Below the pieces are notes generated by a model. The model was not told the DNA's origin, made no database searches, and saw only the letters and a program-made list of their open reading frames with translations. A program made the position numbers and the translations under genes. Shown piece by piece: positions 24,915 to 32,611 of a DNA stretch of 64,000 nucleotides; position 1 is the stretch's first letter, and each line of letters begins with the position of its first letter. The stretch lies in NCBI GenBank assembly GCA_010672825.2, contig JAAHFU020000002.1, forward strand, positions 1,562,001-1,626,000, read 5' to 3'. This DNA comes from Leptolyngbya sp. SIO1E4 (GTDB lineage Bacteria > Cyanobacteriota > Cyanobacteriia > Phormidesmidales > Phormidesmidaceae).

Positions 24915-26252
24915 GTATCGTGTTTATGGGCACGCCAGTGCTTGCGTGTTTTCACCGTTATACTTTTTTCAGTGCTTGTATTACTTTTATTGATAGTTTA
25001 GTCGGGCACGGCAACGCGAGGTCACCTGTCCTGTTCTGTAGGGCGCAGCAATGACCGCTCTGCAGCATGCCCTACTTGCTGCATCTATCCCTCCTAAGTT
25101 CTCTGCATCTATCGTTTCTTAGGGTGGCACTCTCTGCTAATAGAGAGATTTGTGATGAGTTTCAGAACAAGTAGGCAAACCCTGCCAGGGTATTGAGTCT
25201 GCAAAATCACCGCGGTGAAGGCAAGTTTGTTGACACCCCTTCTTGCAGAGCCAGAAAAGACTGATTTGGTGGGGGCAGATTTGGCCAAAAGCCAACATGA
25301 ATCTGCCCTCTCTGAGGGTATCCCCGTTCTCGTTCGTGTTCTAACACAAATGCGGGTTGCTACATAGAACATGTTCTCGATTGAATGAATTGTCCCTAGG
25401 GGGTGGGAGAGCTGCAGATGGCTGGAAGCGGAGTTCAGGTTTGTTGAATGGATACAGCGCAGAATCTCTAGAATCTCTAGAATTTCTTGAAAATATTAAA
25501 TATGCAACTTTTAGCGTAAATGTTTGACCTTAAGACCCTAGGGTGAGGCACCTGGTTACGCCTATTCGCATCCGATAAATACTGCTGTAGAGATGCAAGG
25601 CTTGTCTCCTTTGATGCCTCCCTCACCCACTCAGAATCGCTATATGGGACTCACTATCTCGGATTTTGCTGTAAGAGAATAAAGTGCTGACAGAGAGTCT
25701 TTCTTCTCGGTAAAGCAGGGATTTTCGGAACGCCTGAATGGGCTTTTGTCACGCGGAACCTTTCTGACCTTTATCAGTCTTTCAATGTAAGCAAGTGCAA
25801 AGTAGGAAAGTTTTTATAATGATTAGTCTCTCTTTTCAAGGATGAATGATTGAGACCTTTGGGGGCTTCTTGACTTTGCAAAATGCCCAATAATTGATAG
25901 TGAAACTATCTGTGATTCTGCGTCACAGGATTCTCGACAGGGTCATCTAATACACAAAGGGTTGACGTTTTCAGTCGTTAGTTATGCTTGCACGTTGAAT
26001 CTTTGGATTTCTAACCTTCCATCTGAGATGATTCAGAACCTTTCACTGTAGATGTTGAGCCTTGCAGAAAACTTCAGAAAATTTATCGACAAAGATTTCT
26101 TAATCATACTGATTTTGAAATCTGACTTTGAATTCTTGTAAGGGAGTGGAATTCAGCTCTGATGCTGAATTCAGGCTGATTCTTTATGAGATTCAAGATA
26201 GGTGCTCGCTCCACTGAAGTCCTCCTGTTGATGTATCGAGACGTCTAAATCG
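24915..26252. other. 1.3-kb spacer, no protein gene seen
   Basis: The longest frame (25109-25372 minus) has an Arg/Thr-rich, unlikely composition and no recognisable family. The DNA is AT-rich toward its right side and should carry the promoter of the lasso-peptide operon. A short tandem repeat of AATCTCTAG occurs at about 25464-25485. A 24-bp palindrome at 26149-26172 is listed separately. Confidence 0.5.
26149..26172. promoter_or_regulatory. Palindrome upstream of the lasso-peptide operon
   Basis: GAATTCAGC-TCTGAT-GCTGAATTC has perfect 9-bp arms and lies 80 bp before the first gene of the cluster. It could be an operator or a leader hairpin. Confidence 0.4.
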
Positions 26253-26570
26253 ATGAGTACATTACTAAAGCTTTCCGAAACCTCTGTTGTTAAAGCAGCA
26301 CCAGACCAAGTCTGTTCTGACCTGAATGGAGAGGCTGTCATCCTGAATCTGAAATCCGGAGTCTATTACGGACTCAATGAAACTGGGGCGTTAATCTGGC
26401 AGTTGATTCAAACCCCTCAAACAGTTGAATCCTTACGGACTGCTCTGCTGGGTGAATATGACGTTGAGCCAGAAGTCTGCGATCGCGATCTTAAGTCACT
26501 GCTGCAAGCATTCGGAGAACAGAACTTGATTGAGGTAACGGATGCAGCGAATACTCAAATTGCTGACTAA
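26253..26570 (+). CDS. Lasso peptide leader-binding protein B1 (PqqD-like RRE)
   Basis: This 105-residue PqqD-like protein would bind the leader of the lasso precursor and present it to the B2 protease. The fold is marked by a three-strand N-terminal sheet (DLNGEAVILNLKSGVYYGLNETGALIWQLIQ) and a helical second half with VCDRDLKSLLQAFGEQNLIEV. Length and pattern match RRE (B1) proteins of split-B lasso clusters. It overlaps the B2 gene by 29 bp, which supports translational coupling. It is the first gene of the cluster. Confidence 0.88.
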   Translation: MSTLLKLSETSVVKAAPDQVCSDLNGEAVILNLKSGVYYGLNETGALIWQLIQTPQTVESLRTALLGEYDVEPEVCDRDLKSLLQAFGEQNLIEVTDAANTQIAD

Positions 26571-27051
26571 GTTCAGGCGCTTACAGAGACGCGATCTCCT
26601 GTTGTTAATAACTGCCTTTCTATTGCTTGGAACAGTTCGGCTAGGGTTGTGGCTAATGCCATTTCACGCCTTATTTAAGCTGCTCATGGGCGTTGACCCC
26701 TCTGTATTTGCAAACAAGGCTTCTAGCAGAACAACAGAGGGGGAAGCTTTAGACGCTTGCCATCAGAGTGTTACCCAATCTCGTAGGGTAGCCAAGATCG
26801 TTTGGTCGGTGAATGTTGCTAGCCGGTACATGCCTGGGAAGGTCAAATGCCTGGCTCGGGCCCTAGCGACTCAAGTGTTGATGAACTGGCATCAATGTGT
26901 GTCTGAATTGCGGATTGGTGTCGATAAAACCCCAGAAGGCGGGGTCAGGGCGCATGCGTGGATTGAGTATCAAGGGCGTGTCATTATTGGCAACCTCAAC
27001 GATCTTTCTCAGTTCAAACCATTGTTTGCCTATCGAGGGATAGAACCATGA
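26542..27051 (+). CDS. Lasso peptide leader protease B2 (transglutaminase-like)
   Basis: This cysteine protease cuts the leader from the precursor before the ring is closed. The catalytic triad is visible: Cys103 in KCLARALA, His138 in AHAWIEY, and Asp154 in GNLNDLSQF. A hydrophobic segment at about residues 18-38 could anchor it in the membrane. At 169 residues it has the usual size for a B2 protein. It overlaps the next gene by 4 bp (ATGA). The partner B1 gene precedes it. Confidence 0.93.
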   Translation: MQRILKLLTKFRRLQRRDLLLLITAFLLLGTVRLGLWLMPFHALFKLLMGVDPSVFANKASSRTTEGEALDACHQSVTQSRRVAKIVWSVNVASRYMPGKVKCLARALATQVLMNWHQCVSELRIGVDKTPEGGVRAHAWIEYQGRVIIGNLNDLSQFKPLFAYRGIEP

Positions 27052-29063
27052 GTGGTCTGGTCGGTATTGTCTCCCTGAATCACCATGCTGCTCGCTCTAC
27101 TGATGTGGCCACCATGCTAGACACCCTGGCCCATAGAGGGCCGAATGGCGTCAATAGTTGGGTTCAAGGCCGCGCAGGGCTGGGTCATCGGATGCTATGG
27201 ACAACGCCCGAATCTTTGCTAGAAGTTCTCCCGTTGGTGGATCACGCTGGCGAGTTAGTGTTGACGGCAGATGCCCGCATTGATAATCGTGAGGCCCTCT
27301 TTGAAGAACTTGAGTTTGGCGATCGCCCGCTTGAGAAAATTCCCGATAGCGACTTCATTTTGGCTGCCTATCAAAAATGGGGAACAGCCTGCCCAGAGCA
27401 TCTTTTAGGTGCCTTTGCCTTTGCTATTTGGGATGCTTCAAAACACTCCCTTTTTTGTGCTAGAGATCATCTCGGCGTTAAGCCTTTTTACTATTATCAC
27501 CAGCCTGATCAAGCGTTTGTATTTGCCTCTGAAATCAAGGCAATCTTAGCCCTGCCCCAGGTGCCACGCCATCTGAATGAGGGCAAACTGGGCGAGTATT
27601 TAGCCCTGATGATGCATGATCGAACCCTCACCAGCTATTGTGATGTTTTACGTTTGCCACCAGCACACAGTCTTTTAGTCGTTCCTTCAGGATTAAAACT
27701 GTGGTCTTATTGGTCTCTGGACCCTGATTATGAGCTGAAATTGGACTCCGACGAAGCCTATGCTGAAGCCTTTCGCGAGCTATTTACCGAAGCCGTGCGG
27801 TGTCGCTTGCGCAGTGCTTTCCCCTTGGGCTCTCACTTGAGCGGGGGGTTAGATTCCTCTTCTGTGACCTGTGTGGCGCGCCAGCTAATGGCGAACATCC
27901 CAGATACCTATCTCCACACCTTTTCCAACATTTTTGATGAGGTTGCTGAGTGTGATGAACGCCCTTATATTAATACCGTTTTAGATCAGGGGGGGCTGAT
28001 TCCCCACTATGTTCACGCCGATCAGTTTGGGCCGTTGTCTGATACTGCCGAGATTTGGCAATACGAAGATGAGGGGTTATTGGGGCCTAGTCATTCATAT
28101 CCCTGGCATCTCAATCGAGCCACGCAACAAGCAGGCGTGCGAATTGTCTTAGATGGTTTAGATGGCGATACTACGGTTTCCCATGGGTTTTTCAGACTCA
28201 CAGAGTTGGCTCGTCAGAGAGATTGGCTGACCTTCTGTAGAGAGGCCGATCGCCTGGCCAAAAATTTTAACTGTCCGCCGCAGCTTGTGCTTAGACGCTA
28301 TGGCTATCCCATTTTGAGAGAATGGGGAAGAACGTTGAAATGGGCTTCATTGGCCCAGGCAATTCGGGTAATTTATCAGCAGTTTGGCATATCCCGTAAA
28401 CGGATGGTGATCGAGTTTGGTCTCAAACCTTTGATATCACCATTAACTCGCCTCTTTCGCCCTAATACTGCTCAAGCGACACTTGGAAAAGTGGCCTATC
28501 CGAGCTTAGTGAAACAGTCATTTGCAAAGAGAATTAATTTAGATTGTCGTGTCCAAACGGGCAACCAAATCGCTTCAGCGTCGTCTACCGTTAGAGAGGA
28601 TCATTGGCAATCTTTAACCCATGGCATTCTTCCATTTGTATTAGAACAACTAGATCGCTGTGCTGCGGCATTCTCCCTTGAAATGCGTCATCCCTTTATG
28701 GATAAGCGCCTAATTGAGTTTTGTTTAGCGCTACCTGCTGAGCAGAAACTCAATCAAGGATGGAGCCGAATGATTCTTCGCCGAGGGTTGGCAGGGATTT
28801 TGCCAGAAGCCGTGCAATGGCGAGGGGGAAAAGCTGATATGACCACTAATTTTTTACACGGTCTATTGGTTCGCGATCGCCAAAAATTGGATGACGTTAT
28901 GCTCCATCATTTAGAACTTCTTGAGCCCTACGTCAATCTGGATATTTTGAAGGCTGCGTATCGCCGGCTGACGTCTGGTCGCAAGGCCAGCAAAGACGAC
29001 AAACTAGTGGTTTGGCGAGCCGTTATTTTGGCACTGTGGCTGCAACGCCACTCAACAAATTAA
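27048..29063 (+). CDS. Lasso cyclase C (asparagine synthetase homologue)
   Basis: This ATP-dependent enzyme activates the side-chain carboxylate of an Asp or Glu in the core peptide as an acyl-adenylate and forms the isopeptide bond with the core N terminus. The N-terminal half looks like a class II glutaminase domain (MSGLVGIVSLNHH, LAHRGPNGVNSW, ARDHLGVKPFYYYH), but the nucleophilic Cys2 is Ser, so ammonia release from Gln is unlikely. The synthetase half has the ATP-binding SGGLDSSSV loop at about residue 265 and FSLEMRHPFMDKRLIEF near residue 545. Length (671 aa) is normal for lasso cyclases. Confidence 0.95.
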   Translation: MSGLVGIVSLNHHAARSTDVATMLDTLAHRGPNGVNSWVQGRAGLGHRMLWTTPESLLEVLPLVDHAGELVLTADARIDNREALFEELEFGDRPLEKIPDSDFILAAYQKWGTACPEHLLGAFAFAIWDASKHSLFCARDHLGVKPFYYYHQPDQAFVFASEIKAILALPQVPRHLNEGKLGEYLALMMHDRTLTSYCDVLRLPPAHSLLVVPSGLKLWSYWSLDPDYELKLDSDEAYAEAFRELFTEAVRCRLRSAFPLGSHLSGGLDSSSVTCVARQLMANIPDTYLHTFSNIFDEVAECDERPYINTVLDQGGLIPHYVHADQFGPLSDTAEIWQYEDEGLLGPSHSYPWHLNRATQQAGVRIVLDGLDGDTTVSHGFFRLTELARQRDWLTFCREADRLAKNFNCPPQLVLRRYGYPILREWGRTLKWASLAQAIRVIYQQFGISRKRMVIEFGLKPLISPLTRLFRPNTAQATLGKVAYPSLVKQSFAKRINLDCRVQTGNQIASASSTVREDHWQSLTHGILPFVLEQLDRCAAAFSLEMRHPFMDKRLIEFCLALPAEQKLNQGWSRMILRRGLAGILPEAVQWRGGKADMTTNFLHGLLVRDRQKLDDVMLHHLELLEPYVNLDILKAAYRRLTSGRKASKDDKLVVWRAVILALWLQRHSTN

Positions 29064-29192
29064 TTATTAAAGCTTGGCGGGTCTTCCCTCTGGCAATACA
29101 TGCAGGTTTGCAGTTGTCAGATAGGGCTGTAAGTCCAAGTTCAGGGGCGGTCTACCCTTGTGGTACCAAATTGTAAAACAGGAGATTAGACC

Positions 29193-29354
29193 ATGAAAAA
29201 AGGTTACACCTCACCTAAACTCACCGTTCACGGCAGCGTTGAGCAAATGACCAAAGTCCTTGGCCCAGATTCTGCTAGCGACGTGTTGATTTTCAATGGT
29301 GAAACCTTGACGACAGATTCACTGTCTGACGACCTCGAAATCAACATTTCCTAA
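29193..29354 (+). CDS. Lasso peptide precursor, 53 aa
   Basis: This frame is short but clear. AGGAG lies 8 nt before the ATG. The leader begins MKKGYTSPKLTVHGSVEQMT, which contains the YxxPxLxxxG motif read by B1 proteins. If Thr20 is the usual penultimate leader residue, the core starts at Val22 (VLGPDSASDVLIFNG...) and Asp30 is core residue 9, the right distance for a 9-residue macrolactam ring. A 7-residue ring from Gly24 to Asp30 is the alternative. The tail ends DLEINIS, with Ser53 as the last residue. The frame lies between the cyclase and an HPr-kinase-like gene, as in kinase-tailored lasso clusters. Confidence 0.9.
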   Translation: MKKGYTSPKLTVHGSVEQMTKVLGPDSASDVLIFNGETLTTDSLSDDLEINIS

Positions 29355-29417
29355 GTTTAGGATTTGATGCAGTTTTGAGGTTAGCTCAGCTGTAAGCTGA
29401 CTGCGATTTGCAGTTTC

Positions 29418-29486
29418 AATAGGGTGTTACCCAGATATTGGTAACCCGTTATCACCTCCCAACTGGTATAACACCCTATTTCTTCC
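29418..29486 (+). terminator. Hairpin after the lasso precursor (attenuator or terminator)
   Basis: AATAGGGTGTTACCCAG (29418-29434) pairs with CTGGTATAACACCCTATT (29463-29480), with one small bulge, and is followed by TCTT. It could lower read-through into the downstream genes so that the precursor is made in excess. Confidence 0.65.
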
Positions 29487-29519
29487 CTAACTCATTATTC
29501 TTACCGCAACCTGCAAATA

Positions 29520-30434
29520 ATGAATGTCTATACTGCTTACAATCTCTGCATTCACTCAGAGATTCCTTTGCTAGAGACAATGGCCTCCTCAGGCGTGGCT
29601 GATGTGACGGTGTGCTTGGGCAAGCTCGATGACATCTCACGAACTTCGCTCGATTGGGGTCATCGTTTTTTAGGCTACATGTCAGAAACTGGCAGTTTGC
29701 TGATCAAAGACGGGAAAGAAATCATCCTTGACCCGGTGCCCGGTGCCACAGATCAAATGTTGCGCTCAACCGTGCTGGGGCCAGCCATGTCAGTTATTTT
29801 GCGTCAGCGGGGGCTGTTAGTTATCCATGCTAGCGCAGCCGTGATCAACAACCAGGCAAGCGCATTCATGGGGGGGTCTGGTTGGGGTAAATCAACCCTG
29901 GCAAAAGCGTTTCACCGTCAGGGTTACGATATTTTGACAGATGATGTGCTGGCCATTGATACCCAGGCAAATCCACCTTTAGCGTATCCGGCCTTTCCCC
30001 AAATGCGGCTGTGGTCTGAAGCCGCTGTCGCCCTAGGGCACCAGGCATCAGAGCTTTCCCCCTTGCATCGCAATACTTCAAAACTGGCCTACGAGTTTAA
30101 TCATGGGTTTCGACAAGTGCCCGCGCCACTGCGTCGGATTTACGTGTTGGCTAAAGGTGCACAACACGACATTGTCAAACTTGATTCTCAGGCCGCCTTT
30201 ACTGAATTAGTGCGACACACTCGCGGAATTTCGAATCTGAAGTCTTCAGAGTTTGTCACCAGCCACTTGCGCCAGTGTGCCCACCTCATAAACACCATAG
30301 AGTTTTACCGCTTCACCCGCAAACCCTCCCTCGAAGACTTGCCTGATCTCATCGCGATGGTTGAAACCCATCTGTCAGAAACGGGTGAGGAAGCGTTCGG
30401 TGGCGAAAAAATGCCTGCCGTAGGGACGTGCTGA
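29520..30434 (+). CDS. HPr-kinase-like protein, putative lasso precursor kinase
   Basis: The 304-residue protein has a P-loop FMGGSGWGKSTLAKAF (about residues 116-131), a DILTDDVLAID acidic segment and a C-terminal LPDLI motif, as in the HprK-related kinases of lasso clusters. Kinases of this type (PadeK of paeninodin, ThcoK) phosphorylate the C-terminal Ser of the lasso precursor. The precursor encoded 166 bp upstream ends in Ser, so the fit is direct. No full HprK N-terminal domain is present. Function by family and context: tailoring of the lasso tail. Confidence 0.85.
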   Translation: MNVYTAYNLCIHSEIPLLETMASSGVADVTVCLGKLDDISRTSLDWGHRFLGYMSETGSLLIKDGKEIILDPVPGATDQMLRSTVLGPAMSVILRQRGLLVIHASAAVINNQASAFMGGSGWGKSTLAKAFHRQGYDILTDDVLAIDTQANPPLAYPAFPQMRLWSEAAVALGHQASELSPLHRNTSKLAYEFNHGFRQVPAPLRRIYVLAKGAQHDIVKLDSQAAFTELVRHTRGISNLKSSEFVTSHLRQCAHLINTIEFYRFTRKPSLEDLPDLIAMVETHLSETGEEAFGGEKMPAVGTC

Positions 30435-30480
30435 TGCACTGTCCGTTTCCCCTGCTGCTCGCTGTTATTCACTGAGACTT

Positions 30481-32367
30481 TTGAACGTGCGTGTAATCTT
30501 TTCAGCCCCGCTGCGTCGTGCAAACACCATTGCCTCGCGTCTGCTCAAAACCTTCCGCCTAGTATGGTCGGCCTCTGGTTACTGGACGCTGGCCTGGATG
30601 CTGCTGTTAGTTGTTCAAGGGCTCCTGCCAGCGGCGAGCGTGGTTTTAACCCGGCAACTCGTCGACAGCCTGGTCATGGTGGGAGGGACAGGCATCGATT
30701 GGGAAACGGTTCAGACAATCTTGTTGCCTACTGCATTGATGGCGGGTATTTTGCTGGCTACCCAAGTTTTAGGCAGCGTAAGCGAATTGATTCGAACCAT
30801 GCAGGCAGAGCTGGTTCAAGATCACATTAGTCACTTAGTTCACGATCAGTCCATCGTGATTGATTTTGGCTGCTATGAGTCTTCGGAATACAACGATCAG
30901 CTAGATCGGGCCCGATCCGGTGCGGGCAGTCGCTCTCTGGCCTTGTTAGAAAGTAGCGGCAGCTTATTACAAAACAGCATTACCCTCCTGGCGGTGGCGA
31001 CCCTCCTGCTGAGTTATGGGGTGTGGTTGCCCTTTGTGCTGTTAGGCAGTGCGCTGCCGACCTTTTACGTGGTTGTGCGGCTCAATCGGCTGCAATATCA
31101 ATGGTCGCAGCGAACCACCATTGATCGCCGCCGATTGCAATACTTCGAGCTGTTGCTGACGCACGCTGTTGTTGCTGCTGAGCTGCGGTTATTTAACTTT
31201 GGCCCTCACTTTCGAGAAAGCTTTCAAACCTTACGCCGCCGTCTGCGCACAGAGCAGTTTAAGCTGATTCGCGATCAAAGTATTAGCCGATTTTGTGCAG
31301 GGTTGATTGCTCTGGTGTTGGCGGGGGGCGTTTTGTCTTGGATGGGGCGCCAGGTACTGGCAGGAACCGTGACCCTGGGGGATTTGGCCTTGTTTTATCA
31401 GGCCTTTACCCGAGGTCAGAATGTGGTCAAATCAGCCTTAAGCAGCCTCGGCCAAATTTATAAAAACAGTCTGTTTATCAGCAACCTCTTTCAGTTTTTA
31501 AGCATCAAGCCGCAAATCGCAGACCCGCCACATCCTTTGCCAATTCCCAAGACGTTGCACCAGGGGATTCGGTTTAATCAGGTTACCTTTCGCTACCCGG
31601 GTAGCTCGGAGGCCGTGCTGAAAGACTTTAACCTCACCATTCCGGCGGGTAACATTGTGGCCATCGTGGGGGATAATGGCGCGGGCAAAAGCACGCTGCT
31701 GAAGCTATTGTGCCGGTTCTACGATCCGGAAACAGGCAGTATTGAGCTAGATGGCACGGATATTCGCCGGTTTCCGTTGCAGCCCCTGCGACGGCTGATT
31801 ACGGTTTTGTTTCAGTCTCCCATGACCTATCAGCTGCCAGCGAATGAAAATATTGCCCTCGGAGACCTGACTGCGATAGATCAGCAGGAGCGGATTCAGG
31901 CGGCGGCAGCGGATGCAGGCATCCACGATAAGCTGACGCGTTTGCCGCAGCAGTATGACACGCTGCTGGGCAAATGGTTTCCTGGGGGCACCGATCTCAG
32001 CGGTGGAGAGTGGCAGCGCATTTCGTTGGCCCGGGCTTTCTTTCGTAAAGCCCCCATCATTGTTCTGGATGAACCCACCAGTGCGATGGACCCCTGGGCT
32101 GAGGCCGATTGGCTCGATCGCTTTCGACGCATGGCCAGTGGGCGGACGGCCATTGTGATTACCCATCGGTTCACGCTGGCGATGCGGGCTGATCAAATTC
32201 ACGTGATGCGGGCAGGCAGCATTGTCGAGTCGGGTACCCATGCCCAACTGTTGGAACAAGACGGGCTCTATGCAGAATCCTGGCGATCGCAAATGCAGGC
32301 ACCTTCAATTTCTGCCGGTGAAAGTGAAGAGGAACGGCCTAAAAAGTTAAGCCACCTTTCGACGTAA
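30481..32367 (+). CDS. ABC exporter of the lasso peptide (half transporter)
   Basis: This 628-residue protein has an N-terminal transmembrane domain (about residues 35-310, six helices) and a C-terminal ATPase: Walker A GDNGAGKST at about residue 400, signature LSGGEWQRISLARAFF, Walker B IIVLDEPTSAMD, and switch His in VITHRF. It would export the mature peptide and confer self-immunity. TTG at 30481 is the start in this frame. It follows the kinase gene after 46 bp. Two tandem copies of the 96-bp repeat lie just after it. Confidence 0.9.
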   Translation: MNVRVIFSAPLRRANTIASRLLKTFRLVWSASGYWTLAWMLLLVVQGLLPAASVVLTRQLVDSLVMVGGTGIDWETVQTILLPTALMAGILLATQVLGSVSELIRTMQAELVQDHISHLVHDQSIVIDFGCYESSEYNDQLDRARSGAGSRSLALLESSGSLLQNSITLLAVATLLLSYGVWLPFVLLGSALPTFYVVVRLNRLQYQWSQRTTIDRRRLQYFELLLTHAVVAAELRLFNFGPHFRESFQTLRRRLRTEQFKLIRDQSISRFCAGLIALVLAGGVLSWMGRQVLAGTVTLGDLALFYQAFTRGQNVVKSALSSLGQIYKNSLFISNLFQFLSIKPQIADPPHPLPIPKTLHQGIRFNQVTFRYPGSSEAVLKDFNLTIPAGNIVAIVGDNGAGKSTLLKLLCRFYDPETGSIELDGTDIRRFPLQPLRRLITVLFQSPMTYQLPANENIALGDLTAIDQQERIQAAAADAGIHDKLTRLPQQYDTLLGKWFPGGTDLSGGEWQRISLARAFFRKAPIIVLDEPTSAMDPWAEADWLDRFRRMASGRTAIVITHRFTLAMRADQIHVMRAGSIVESGTHAQLLEQDGLYAESWRSQMQAPSISAGESEEERPKKLSHLST

Positions 32368-32374
32368 TGGATTC

Positions 32375-32462
32375 TATAGTCTTGTGCAGTTGAGTCCAGG
32401 ATATCTGGGTCAAGATCGGGTCTAGGGTATCGGGTCTAGGGTGTATTTTCTAATGGCTTCTA
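32375..32462 (+). repeat. 96-bp G-rich repeat, copy 7 (3' end overlapped by copy 8)
   Basis: It begins TATAGTCTTGTGCAGTTGAG, carries the G-rich core and GTGTATTTTC, and runs into the next copy at about 32463. Confidence 0.8.
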
Positions 32463-32558
32463 TATCGCTTTGTGCAGTTGAGTCCAGGACATCTGGGTCA
32501 AAACTGGGTCTAGGGGTTGGGGTCTAGGGTGTACTTTATCCCCATGCAAACCGTTATA
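32463..32558 (+). repeat. 96-bp G-rich repeat, copy 8
   Basis: A full 96-bp copy from TATCGCTTTG to CCGTTATA, in tandem with copy 7. Both lie in the lasso cluster between the exporter and the nucleotidyltransferase gene. Confidence 0.85.
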
Positions 32559-32611
32559 CAAAATGGCTGAGTCACTCTGACTCGCCTTATTAATCAAAAC
32601 TCATTCATCCT

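Noticed and set aside
25109-25372. 87-residue frame on the minus strand in the long spacer
   Set aside because: Arg/Thr-rich N terminus, no recognisable family, no ribosome-binding site of note; most likely a chance frame.
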